From NCBI RefSeq assembly GCF_001274725.1, contig NZ_LGUF01000007.1, positions 2,711,709-2,775,708 of the forward strand: a stretch of DNA of 64,000 nt. The letters run 5' to 3'. The translations under genes and the position numbers were made by a program. This stretch comes from Sporosarcina globispora. Its GTDB lineage: Bacteria; Bacillota; Bacilli; Bacillales; Cytobacillaceae. Position 1 is the stretch's first letter. Each line of letters opens with the position of its first letter. Positions 35,087 through 47,768 of the stretch are shown one piece after another. Below the pieces are notes generated by a model, which was given only the letters and a program-made list of their open reading frames with translations, searched no databases and had not been told where the DNA came from.

Positions 35087-36658
35087 ATGAAACTAATTAA
35101 TCGTAACTGCAAAACCAGGGATTTTCATCAAGCAAAATGGAATGAGCCAATTATTTTTGAGCTTCATCAGCCTGGGGAAAAAGGAGTGGAGCCCCCGCCT
35201 GTTCATGAAGAAATTGCATTAGCGGTTGGCGATGGAGTTTCCACAGTGCCTGAATCCATGCAACGGAAAAGCAAACCTGCCCTTCCTGAAATTGGCCAGG
35301 CCAAAGTGTTAAGGCATTATTTGCGGCTTTCTCAGGAAACGCTTGGTTCTGATTTCAATGTGGAAATTGGCCAGGGAACTTGTACAATGAAATACATTCC
35401 AAAAGTTAATGAAATGCTTATACGGAATCCTAAAATGATGGATTTGCATCCCCTCCAGCCTGAGGGTACAGTACAGGGGATGCTGGAAATTTACTATAAC
35501 CTTGATCTATGCATGAGAGAGATTTCAGGAATGGATTATTTCTCATTCCAGCCAAGCGGCGGGACTCAAGCTTTGTTCGCTATGGCATCCATCGTGAGAA
35601 AATATCATGAACAAAGAGGTGAGGGTACTCAGAGAAGTGAAATTATAACAACCATATTCTCTCATCCTTCCCAAGCAGCAACAGCTGCAGTAAAGGGCTA
35701 TAAGATTATCACGCTGCATCCTGATGAAAATGGTTTCCCGGATATCGAAAAATTAAAAGCTGCTGTATCGGAAAGAACGGCAGGATTTGTGGTAGCAAAT
35801 CCTGAAGATACTGGAATTTTCAATCCGAAAATAAAAGAGTTTACAAAAATCGTCCATGATGCCGGGGGGATTTGCTATTATGACCAGGCCAATGCCAATG
35901 GTCTACTGGGTATTACAAGAGCAAAGGAAGCGGGCTTTGACATGTGTTTTTTCAATCTTCACAAAACGTTTGCTGCCCCGCATATGTGTGGCGGTCCTGC
36001 AACAGGTGCTCTCGGTGTTACAGAAGCTCTTAAGGAATATCTGCCAGTCCCAATTGTTGAATACAAAGATGATAAATACGCTTTAAAATATGATTTGGAG
36101 CATTCCATTGGCAAAGTCCGTGCTTTCCATGGTGTGGCTCAAACGGTGCTGCGATCATATGCCTGGATTCGATCTCTTGGTCCTGCCGGTTTAAAGGAAG
36201 TGGCCAAAATTGCTGTACTTAACAACAACTATATGTATCACAGGGTGCTGAATATCAAAGGGGCAGGTGCACCATATGTGAAGGGCCACAGACTCGAACA
36301 GGTCCGCTACAGCTGGGAGCAGCTGACAAAGGAAACAGGAATAACAACAGAAGATGTCCAATTGCGAATGACCGATTTTGGATTACATTACTGGACCAGC
36401 CACCATCCGTACATTGTGAAACAGCCGTTTACTCTGGAGCCGACAGAATCATACTCTAAGCAGGACTTGGATGAATATATCGCCGCTTTGGAGCAAATCT
36501 CAAAAGAAGCCTATGAAAATCCGGATATCATCAAAAATGCCCCGCATAATAGCACGATTCACAAAATGGATGAACAAGATTTTCTGGATAACCCGAAGAA
36601 ATGGTGCATCACCTGGCGTTCATATCTTAAAAAGGCGAAAGAGCATCAGAGTGTGTAA
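35087..36658 (+). CDS. Paralog of glycine dehydrogenase (decarboxylating) subunit 2
   Basis: 523 residues, GcvPB-like. The PLP-binding lysine is in FNLHKTFAAPHMCGGPATGA. DLHPLQPEGTVQGMLEIYY and GTCTMKYIPKVNE match conserved blocks of the subunit, and YYDQANANGLLG carries the Asp that holds the pyridine nitrogen. It diverges from canonical GcvPB (for example SHPSQAATAAVKGYKI where SAHGTNPASAxMAG is expected), and the N and C termini are extended. With the preceding gene it should form an alpha2beta2 P-protein-like enzyme. The divergence of the substrate loop and the lack of T/H proteins argue for a specialised function. Confidence 0.78.
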   Translation: MKLINRNCKTRDFHQAKWNEPIIFELHQPGEKGVEPPPVHEEIALAVGDGVSTVPESMQRKSKPALPEIGQAKVLRHYLRLSQETLGSDFNVEIGQGTCTMKYIPKVNEMLIRNPKMMDLHPLQPEGTVQGMLEIYYNLDLCMREISGMDYFSFQPSGGTQALFAMASIVRKYHEQRGEGTQRSEIITTIFSHPSQAATAAVKGYKIITLHPDENGFPDIEKLKAAVSERTAGFVVANPEDTGIFNPKIKEFTKIVHDAGGICYYDQANANGLLGITRAKEAGFDMCFFNLHKTFAAPHMCGGPATGALGVTEALKEYLPVPIVEYKDDKYALKYDLEHSIGKVRAFHGVAQTVLRSYAWIRSLGPAGLKEVAKIAVLNNNYMYHRVLNIKGAGAPYVKGHRLEQVRYSWEQLTKETGITTEDVQLRMTDFGLHYWTSHHPYIVKQPFTLEPTESYSKQDLDEYIAALEQISKEAYENPDIIKNAPHNSTIHKMDEQDFLDNPKKWCITWRSYLKKAKEHQSV

Positions 36659-36733
36659 AAAAAACGGAGGCAAATATGAAAAAGATACAATTAGCCTCCC
36701 ATCACACTAATGAATAGAAAAGGGGAGTTGAAA

Positions 36734-38029
36734 ATGAAGAAATCATTACCTTTCATCTTGGTCCTGCTTCTTTTGTTCGTATCAGCATGTTCCAACAAAT
36801 CAAATGGAAATGAAGCGAAAACTGGTGATTCCGACCATCCGTCCGGGACCATTACCGTTTGGGGGTGGGATGTAGCTGCTGAAACATTGAAACTATCTGT
36901 CGAAAAATTCAAGAAACAGTATCCGGATGTGGAAGTGAAAGTGGAAGATTTCAGCAGCGGCGATTTATATGAGAAGCTGACAGTTGGCATGGCTGCCAGA
37001 GGTTCTGGGCTGCCTGATGTGGTCCTTATGGAGGATGAGAGAATACCTGGGTATATACACCAGTTTCCTGATGGTTTCACAAAGCTTGACAAACTCGGAT
37101 ACGACAAGTTTAAGGATGAATTCAATCCAGCCAAAATTGCTTCAGTTCAGGATAAAGAGGGGAATCTGATCGCTGCACCTTGGGATATTGGGCCTGCAGG
37201 AGTGTTCTATCGTACCGATTATTTTGAGAAAGCCAATGTAGATCCTGAATCTATTAAAACCTGGGATGATTATATTGAAGCAGGAAAGAAAATAAAAGAC
37301 GCTACTGGTGCCAAGCTTCTGCCTATCGATATTGCAAACTATGACGGGGTTTTTCATATGATGCTGCAGCAGCAGGGAATCTCTTATTTTGATAAAGAAG
37401 GAAATATATTGCTTGACTCAGATGAAGCGATTCGGGCAATGGAAGTAATCAAAAGCTTTCACGAAAATGATTTAATCCTTAACAACAGCGGATGGGATGG
37501 CATTGTCACAGCGACTGTAAATGGAAGTGTCGCGACTGTTCCTTACGGTGTCTGGTATGCCGGTACAATCATGGATCAGGCCCCTGACTTAAAGGGGAAA
37601 TGGGACGTATTTTATTTGCCGGGTTTTTCTGAGGGAGGTACAAGATACGCGAATGTTGGAGGTTCATCCCTGTTAATTCCTTCTTATAGTAAAAACCAAT
37701 CTGCTGCATACGCATTTGTGGAGTTTTTTACTACCGATGAAGAAACCCAGCTGCTGGGCTTTGAAAAATTCGGGCTATTCCCATCGTTAAATAAAACGTA
37801 TGAATCACCAATCCTTAACGAAAATAGCGAATATTTTAATAATAGTCCCATTTTCAAAAAGTTCGCAGATATTGTCGAACAGGTTCCGGAAATTACTCTC
37901 GATGAGAATTATGCCCGTGGAAGTTCAATGATGAGTAATACCCAGGCGGCCATTTTGCTGGAAAATAAAAAAGTAGAACCGGCGCTGAAAGATGCTAAAG
38001 ATCAATTGAAAAATGAAATAAAAGAATAA
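36734..38029 (+). CDS. ABC sugar importer 2, solute-binding lipoprotein
   Basis: 431 residues. Signal peptide with lipobox FVSAC (Cys19), then ITVWGWDVAAETLKLSVEKF, as in family-1 sugar-binding proteins. I use ATG 36734 because AAGGGGAG is 7 bases upstream. The ATG at 36710 would put charged residues before the signal peptide. It serves the two permeases downstream. With the following beta-galactosidase, a beta-galactoside is the probable cargo. Confidence 0.9.
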   Translation: MKKSLPFILVLLLLFVSACSNKSNGNEAKTGDSDHPSGTITVWGWDVAAETLKLSVEKFKKQYPDVEVKVEDFSSGDLYEKLTVGMAARGSGLPDVVLMEDERIPGYIHQFPDGFTKLDKLGYDKFKDEFNPAKIASVQDKEGNLIAAPWDIGPAGVFYRTDYFEKANVDPESIKTWDDYIEAGKKIKDATGAKLLPIDIANYDGVFHMMLQQQGISYFDKEGNILLDSDEAIRAMEVIKSFHENDLILNNSGWDGIVTATVNGSVATVPYGVWYAGTIMDQAPDLKGKWDVFYLPGFSEGGTRYANVGGSSLLIPSYSKNQSAAYAFVEFFTTDEETQLLGFEKFGLFPSLNKTYESPILNENSEYFNNSPIFKKFADIVEQVPEITLDENYARGSSMMSNTQAAILLENKKVEPALKDAKDQLKNEIKE

Positions 38030-38050
38030 CCACTTTTCAAATGGAGCTTA

Positions 38051-38086
38051 AAGGAGATGGGAGTGAAGCTCAATTCTCATCTCCTT
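38051..38086 (+). other. Intercistronic hairpin between binding protein and permease genes
   Basis: AAGGAGATG (38051-38059) pairs perfectly with CATCTCCTT (38078-38086). There is no T-run after it, so rather than a full terminator it is probably an mRNA-stabilising or processing structure that lets the binding protein be made in excess. Confidence 0.5.
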
Positions 38087-38130
38087 CTATACAGCAGGAA
38101 GTATGTATCCAAATCGTTAGGGGTGTCAGT

Positions 38131-39056
38131 ATGGCTCAACCGGAAAAAATAATTAGCACCGCAGCAGACTATCGGGTAAACGTTAAAAAAAGAAAAACTC
38201 TCATTACCCCAAAAAGTGCACCATATTTTTTTATAGGACCTTCTCTGATTTTAATCATAATATTTACTATTTATCCGGTGCTTTCTTCCTTTATATTAAG
38301 CTTCCAGGAGGTAAGGGGGGCTGAGAAGACGTTTGTTGGATTTGCGAATTATACAAGGTTATTTCACGACCCTGTATTCTATAAATCTCTTTCGAATACC
38401 TTTCAAATTTTGATCGTCCAGGTGCCCATTATGCTTTTTATCTCTTTGCTGATCGCCGTGGGTCTTCATTCATCCTTAGTAAGATTTAAGGCGTTTTTCC
38501 GAATAGCTTATTTTATGCCTGCAATTACAGCTCTTGTAGCAGCATCAATGGTCTTTATGATTTTACTGGACGAGCATTTCGGTTTAGTAAACTATCTCCT
38601 GTCCTTGATTGGCCTAGAGCCCATTCATTGGCTTACTTCTCCTTTTTGGGCGAAAGTCTCGGTTATTGTTGTCATGACATGGAGATGGACTGGATACAAT
38701 ATGGTCATTTTTCTTGCAGGATTACAAGCCATTCCTAAAGAATTATATGAAGCAGCAAGCATTGATGGGGCAAGTAAGATAAAGCAATTCTTTTTGATTA
38801 CCATCCCCCAATTAAAGCCTGTCTTTATTTTCACTGTGGTTATGTCGACAATCGGGACTCTTCAGCTCTTTGATGAGCCGTTCATTTTGACTCAAGGCGG
38901 ACCGAACAGTGCAACCATGACCATTACTCTTTATTTATATGAAACCGGATTCAAGTATTTTGAGTTTGGCTATGCATCAGCGATCGCCTATGTATTAGTG
39001 ATTATTATTGCAGTGATTTCCTGGATACAGATGAAATGGGTAGGTGATTTAGAAGA

Positions 39057-39060
<4 letters not shown>
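38131..39060 (+). CDS. ABC sugar importer 2, permease (MalF-like)
   Basis: 309 residues with six transmembrane segments and EAA loop EAASIDGASKIKQFFLITIP. The start is placed at ATG 38131, after AGGGGTG. Earlier in-frame ATG 38041 would run through the intercistronic hairpin. Overlaps the next permease by 4 bp (ATGA). Confidence 0.88.
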
Positions 39061-43041
<3,981 letters not shown>

Positions 43042-43063
43042 AGATACTAGATAGATGAGTAAG

Positions 43064-43096
43064 GGCAGCAGGTTATAAGAACTTGCTGTCTTTTTT
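43064..43096 (+). terminator. Terminator after beta-galactosidase
   Basis: 11-bp stem with two G-T pairs, 43064-43074 with 43080-43090, followed by TTTTTT. Confidence 0.8.
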
Positions 43097-43101
43097 ATTG
43101 G

Positions 43102-43263
43102 GACTATCATGGGGAAGCGGATGATATTGGCTATACAGTTTTATTCCTTGCATCTGATGAGTCAAAATTCATTACTGGCCAGACGATTCAAGTCGAAGGC
43201 GGCCACTATCTTTCCAATCCCTCTATGCCTGATTTTAATGCGCTGATGAATCAGGGGAAATAA
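43102..43263 (+). pseudogene. C-terminal remnant of a short-chain dehydrogenase
   Basis: An open frame without a start codon encodes [19 protein letters not shown], then [17 protein letters not shown] and a tail ending FNALMNQGK before TAA. This is the last 50 or so residues of a classical SDR ([22 protein letters not shown]). The N-terminal 200 residues are missing, and the remnant starts directly after the beta-galactosidase terminator, as if a deletion or recombination joined the two. It does not match the C terminus of the SDR at 32835. The rest of 43042-43409 holds two terminators and nothing else seen. Confidence 0.8.
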
Positions 43264-43274
43264 CCAATGAAAAC

Positions 43275-43302
43275 AGCAGCCAATGCCCAGGCTGCTATTT
43301 TT
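43275..43302 (+). terminator. Terminator of the lost SDR gene
   Basis: AGCAGCC (43275-43281) with GGCTGCT (43290-43296), then ATTTTTT. It survives behind the SDR remnant. Confidence 0.7.
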
Positions 43303-43409
43303 TATGCTTCAGCGTTAAATGCATTTTAAAATTTTCATTTCTAATAAAGCTATAATAGAATCAAGAAAGAAGTAAATTAGTTATTGAAATACCCGGGTGG
43401 TGAAATCTC

Positions 43410-45092
43410 ATGGAAAAATTAAATTTTAAAAAGTATATACGCACTGATTTTTGTTTTGAACACGATAATGATTTTAAAAAAAATACTGTACTGCTTCAGT
43501 ATATGAACAGCGATTTATACTATATGGGCAGAGAGGAATATTCCTTCTATAAACAGCAAGCTAAAGAATTATATTGGAAAAAGTGTTTATTAATCCTATT
43601 GGATGATTTTGATTTAAGCCTCTTGGAGATGGATTTATTAGCTGAAATGATTGTGTTTACTGACCCTGACAGCAGTATAATCGGTTATGTGAAGTGTCAG
43701 GATCTATTAAAGGAACTAAGCAATGATTTCGAAGAATTGCAGGCTTATTTTCATACCATAATGGATACCATTGAGAATTCGGTTTCAGTTGTGGACAAGG
43801 AAGGGAAAACAATCGTCTGGACAGAAGGGGCTGAAAAAATATTCTCTATCCGTAAAGAAGATATTCTGGGAAAGGATATGAAAAATTTCTTTCCTGAAGA
43901 GATGCTTTTAAATCATGAAACACTCTTGACTGGCAAAACGTTTAAACATCATCTTCATAAACCAAGAGAAGATCTTTTTGTACTGATAAATATTAATCCT
44001 GTTGTCGTTAATGCCGAAATTATTGGTGCTGTAGCGGTCGAAACTGACATAACGAGTCATGTCATGCTGAGCCAGGAGTTATTGAGTGCATCTTCTAAAA
44101 TCCAGCAGCTGCAAAACGAGGTTTCCAGACTCAATAATGCAATTGATCCCTTTCAAGAGATTAAAGGGTCAAGTCTTGAAATAAAAAACGCCATATCGCT
44201 GGCAAAAAAGATGGCTAAAACCGATGAGAATGTATTGCTGCTGGGTGAAACCGGAGTGGGTAAAGAAGTATTTGCAAAGGCCATACATGACGAATGCCGA
44301 TTATCGAAACCCTTTATCGCTTTGAATTGTGGTGCCATTTCTCCAGCATTATTTGAAAGTGAATTGTTTGGTTATGAAAAAGGTGCTTTTTCAGGGGGAG
44401 ATCCTAACGGAAAGCCGGGAAAAATAGAACTTGCTGATGAAGGAACATTGTTTCTTGATGAAGTGGGAGATTTACCTTTAGACCAGCAAGTAAAATTGTT
44501 GAGGGTACTGGAAAACAAAACCTATTATTCTGTAGGCGGTTTGAAGGTGAAAGCTGCCAACTGCAGAATCATAGCTGCAACAAATAAGAATTTAGAAGAG
44601 ATGGTTGAGAGAGGTGAGTTTAGAGAAGATTTGTTTTACAGGCTGAATACATTAACGATATTTATTCCGCCATTGAGAAAAAGAAGACAAGATATTTTAG
44701 AACTATTTCACCTTTTTATTCATGAATCATCTTTAAAATATAGTCTGGACATAACCTTTATTGCACCTCAAATTACACAATTGCTGTTGGAGTATGAATG
44801 GAAAGGGAATATTAGAGAACTTAAAAATGCAGTCGATAGAATTGTGCTTTTATCAGAAAGTGGTTCAATATTGCCTAACACACTGCCGGAAAAGATATTA
44901 ATGGGAAAACCTCATTCACTCTTGCCGGCTTCAAATGAATTGCAGTGTGAAATGAATAGATATGAAAAACAAAAGATCCTCGATGCACTTAAGGGCGAAA
45001 ATGGAAATAAATCAGAAGCGGCAAAGCGATTGGGCATAACGAGAGCTACATTATATAACAAGATGAAGAAATTAAATATTACTGACTTTTAA
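43410..45092 (+). CDS. Sigma-54 dependent transcriptional activator with PAS domain
   Basis: 560 residues. An N-terminal region of unknown fold (1-110), a PAS sensor at about 115-230 (DTIENSVSVVDKEGKTIVW), an AAA+ domain with Walker A GETGVGKEV, the sigma-54-contacting loop GAFSGG (canonical GAFTGA), Walker B GTLFLDEVGDLP and the R-finger region, and a C-terminal Fis-type helix-turn-helix (KSEAAKRLGITRATLYNKMK). It resembles RocR/BkdR-type bEBPs of Bacillus. A perfect -24/-12 promoter and paired inverted repeats lie between it and the following operon, its likely target. The change of the last loop residue from A to G is unusual but found in some activators. Confidence 0.92.
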   Translation: MEKLNFKKYIRTDFCFEHDNDFKKNTVLLQYMNSDLYYMGREEYSFYKQQAKELYWKKCLLILLDDFDLSLLEMDLLAEMIVFTDPDSSIIGYVKCQDLLKELSNDFEELQAYFHTIMDTIENSVSVVDKEGKTIVWTEGAEKIFSIRKEDILGKDMKNFFPEEMLLNHETLLTGKTFKHHLHKPREDLFVLININPVVVNAEIIGAVAVETDITSHVMLSQELLSASSKIQQLQNEVSRLNNAIDPFQEIKGSSLEIKNAISLAKKMAKTDENVLLLGETGVGKEVFAKAIHDECRLSKPFIALNCGAISPALFESELFGYEKGAFSGGDPNGKPGKIELADEGTLFLDEVGDLPLDQQVKLLRVLENKTYYSVGGLKVKAANCRIIAATNKNLEEMVERGEFREDLFYRLNTLTIFIPPLRKRRQDILELFHLFIHESSLKYSLDITFIAPQITQLLLEYEWKGNIRELKNAVDRIVLLSESGSILPNTLPEKILMGKPHSLLPASNELQCEMNRYEKQKILDALKGENGNKSEAAKRLGITRATLYNKMKKLNITDF

Positions 45093-45136
45093 TGAGAAGA
45101 AGAGAGAGATCAAAGGTGATTTCTTTCTTTTTTTTG

Positions 45137-45186
45137 TGTAAAGGAAATTTTACAATAGTGCGTTTTGGTGTAAAAGAAATTGGACA
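45137..45186. promoter_or_regulatory. Upstream activating sites for the sigma-54 activator
   Basis: TGTAAAGGAAATTTTACA at 45137-45154 (perfect TGTAAA/TTTACA arms) and TGTAAAAGAAATTGGACA at 45169-45186 (one imperfect arm) are repeated 32 bp apart, about three helical turns on the same face. They sit 43-90 bp ahead of the -24 element, the usual place for bEBP binding. Confidence 0.65.
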
Positions 45187-45228
45187 ATTCAATCATAAGA
45201 TTGCCTTGTCATATATGCTGGTTTGGAT

Positions 45229-45245
45229 TGGCACGATAATTGCAT
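45229..45245 (+). promoter_or_regulatory. Sigma-54 (-24/-12) promoter
   Basis: TGGCACGATAATTGCAT matches the sigma-54 consensus TGGCAC-N5-TTGCW fully. It lies 27 bp before the Xaa-Pro dipeptidase start, downstream of the activator gene and its candidate sites. Confidence 0.88.
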
Positions 45246-45271
45246 ATTGAATAGGCGAAAGGAGAGTTTTT

Positions 45272-46390
45272 ATGAATGAAAAAATAGCAGCATTAGAGAA
45301 ATTTTTAAAACTCAGAAACTGGAAGGGGGGACTTATTACATCAAGGCAGAACATTTTTTACTTAACTGGATTTGATTACGAACCGCATGAACGCTTTGTT
45401 GGAATTTTCGTTTTTCCTGGAAGATCCCCTTTAATTGTATTGCCTGAAATGGAGTTGAAAATGCTCCTGGAAGCAGGCTGGAGGTATGAATATATCTGTT
45501 ATAAAGATTCAGATAATGTTTGGCGAATGATTACAGAGCATCTTAAAGAGAATATAAGTATGATCACAGAATTTGCAGTAGAAGAGACCTTTATCTCTCT
45601 TAAATATGTTCGTATGCTTCAACAAATTCTGCCAAATATTCAGCTGCAAAATTTAGATGAGGCGCTTTCTGAAATGAGGATTAGAAAAAGCCCTGAAGAA
45701 ATAAAAAAATTAAGGATAGCAGCCCAATATGCAGATAATGCAATACAGACGGGAATCGATGCTTTATATGAAGGTGTATCTGAATTAGAGGTGCTGGGAG
45801 AAATTGAATATAAATTAAAGAAAGCAGGATTGCGAGATATGTCCTTCAGCACCATGGTGCTTTTCGGCAGCAATTCAAGCAATCCTCATGGAGTTCCTGG
45901 TGAGAACAAACTGCAGCCGGGCGATACCGTTATTTTTGATTTGGGTGTTAAATATCAAGGATATTGTTCGGATATCACCAGAACATTTGTCTTTAAGGAA
46001 CTAAGAGACGAAGTCAAAGAGATCTATGATTTAGTATTAAAAGCTAATATGGCTGCGCTGCAAGAGTGCAAGGCCGGCAATAAAATGAGAAAAATTGATG
46101 AAGCGGCCAGAAAAGTGATAAGCGATGGGGGATTTGCCGAATACTTCCCTCATAGAATTGGCCATGGTTTGGGAATAGAAGTGCACGAAGAACCTTCTTT
46201 GCACGCTGAAAATGAGGATTTCCTCCGGGAAGGTATGGTTCTGACTGTAGAACCAGGCATCTATATCCCAGGTGTTGGCGGTGTGAGAATAGAGGATGAT
46301 GTAGTTATAGGAGAAGAAGGAATTGAGATATTAACGAAGTTCCAGAAAAGCATGCAGATAGTAAAAAGCAAATTCGTTTTAAAAGAATAA
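45272..46390 (+). CDS. Xaa-Pro dipeptidase/aminopeptidase (M24B)
   Basis: 372 residues. A creatinase-type N-terminal domain is followed by a pita-bread catalytic domain with all five metal ligands visible: Asp in VIFDLGVKY, Asp in CSDITRTF, His in HRIGHGLGIE, Glu in VEPGIY and Glu in VRIEDD. It cleaves dipeptides or oligopeptides next to proline in the cytoplasm. GAAAGGAGAG is the ribosome site. It is the first gene behind the sigma-54 promoter, followed 33 bp later by an EutH-like transporter. Confidence 0.9.
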   Translation: MNEKIAALEKFLKLRNWKGGLITSRQNIFYLTGFDYEPHERFVGIFVFPGRSPLIVLPEMELKMLLEAGWRYEYICYKDSDNVWRMITEHLKENISMITEFAVEETFISLKYVRMLQQILPNIQLQNLDEALSEMRIRKSPEEIKKLRIAAQYADNAIQTGIDALYEGVSELEVLGEIEYKLKKAGLRDMSFSTMVLFGSNSSNPHGVPGENKLQPGDTVIFDLGVKYQGYCSDITRTFVFKELRDEVKEIYDLVLKANMAALQECKAGNKMRKIDEAARKVISDGGFAEYFPHRIGHGLGIEVHEEPSLHAENEDFLREGMVLTVEPGIYIPGVGGVRIEDDVVIGEEGIEILTKFQKSMQIVKSKFVLKE

Positions 46391-46423
46391 AAGCCTTCAG
46401 CTAAAAATCAAGGTGGGACAGAA

Positions 46424-47491
46424 TTGGAAGAAATCATTATTTATTTAATAGCTATTTTTGTTGTAATTGGTGGAGTCGATAGGATCATAGGAAACAAATT
46501 TAATCTTGGTGAAGAGTTTTCAAAAGCATTTTATAGCATGGGTGCCCTTTCTTTATCAATGATTGGAATTATTTCTTTATCACCTGTTTTAGCTGACATT
46601 TTAATCCCAATTATCACACCTGTTTATTCATTTTTGGGGGCTGACCCCTCCATGTTCGCATCAACACTCTTTGCTCTGGATATGGGCGGATATAAACTTG
46701 CGACTGAAATGGCAAATGATATGGATGCAGCAAATTTTTCCTGGGTGTTTTTAGGAACGATGATGGGACCCACACTGGTGTTCACCATACCTGTTGCATT
46801 AAATTTAATACCTAAAAAGGATCAGGCTTATTTTGCAAAAGGAATCTTAATTGGCTTAATGACTATTCCAATTGGCTGTTTGATTGGCGGATTGATTTCT
46901 GGTTTTCACTTTTTCTGGATGATTAAAAACCTGCTGCCAACGATTCTATTATCGATATTGATCATGATATCATTATCGAAATTTCCGCAGGCTACAACGA
47001 AAATGTTCATTGGGTTTTCAAAAATGATTGAGATTGTGCTGATAACGGGCTTAGTCATTGTGATTTTTCAAACTCTAACAGAAATTGAATTAATAAAAAA
47101 CTTAGTTCCTATACATGAGAGTTTTAAAACCATTGGGGATATTACCATCATGCTTGCCGGTGCGTTTCCTTTGGTCTTCTTCCTGCAGCAGGTGCTGAAA
47201 AAGCCATTTGAAAAAGCAGGTAAAAAAATTGGCCTCACCCATCAATCACTAGTCGGATTATTATCATCACTGGCACACCATGTTCCGATGTTCTCAAAGT
47301 TTGATCTTTTAGATGCCAGGGGGAAAGTAGTCAATACTGCTTTTGCAGTAAGCGGCTCCTTCGTGATGGGGAGTCATCTGGGCTTCGTTGCAGCTGTAGA
47401 CAAAAGCTTTATTGTTCCAATGATATTTGGCAAGCTGTCTGCTGGAATTTTAGCGGCCATTATAGCTTATTTTGTTATGAAAGACGATTGA
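46424..47491 (+). CDS. EutH-like ethanolamine/amine transporter
   Basis: 355 residues, about 11 hydrophobic helices, with EutH-family stretches FALDMGGYKLATEMA and GSFVMGSHLGFVAAVDKS. TTG start after AAGGTGGG. EutH carries ethanolamine in eut operons, but no other eut gene is present here. The partner is a peptidase and control is by sigma-54. So the cargo might be ethanolamine used elsewhere, or a different amine or proline-type compound. Confidence 0.85.
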   Translation: MEEIIIYLIAIFVVIGGVDRIIGNKFNLGEEFSKAFYSMGALSLSMIGIISLSPVLADILIPIITPVYSFLGADPSMFASTLFALDMGGYKLATEMANDMDAANFSWVFLGTMMGPTLVFTIPVALNLIPKKDQAYFAKGILIGLMTIPIGCLIGGLISGFHFFWMIKNLLPTILLSILIMISLSKFPQATTKMFIGFSKMIEIVLITGLVIVIFQTLTEIELIKNLVPIHESFKTIGDITIMLAGAFPLVFFLQQVLKKPFEKAGKKIGLTHQSLVGLLSSLAHHVPMFSKFDLLDARGKVVNTAFAVSGSFVMGSHLGFVAAVDKSFIVPMIFGKLSAGILAAIIAYFVMKDD

Positions 47492-47553
47492 GATTGCGGA
47501 AAGGATAATGCTAATTAAAAAATAAGGGTTTTTTGCAAGGTTTGTTGCTTAAC

Positions 47554-47586
47554 AGCAGCCGGAACCTTGGGACCGGCTGCTATTTT
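47554..47586 (+). terminator. Terminator after the EutH-like gene
   Basis: AGCAGCCGG (47554-47562) with CCGGCTGCT (47573-47581) and a T-rich tail. Confidence 0.8.
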
Positions 47587-47768
47587 AATAAGTTTGTTTA
47601 GAAAAACAGTTAGACCCCTTTACCCCTTTAGCTAGGAGAAAAAAATTTTTTTATCTCCTGTATTTCTCACTCCTCTCTATAAAAAACAAGTTCCCGCAAT
47701 GGAAATTGACGGGCATTTTTACATTCTAAAGCGACAAATTAGGAGAAAATATTTGAAGACCCATAGAA

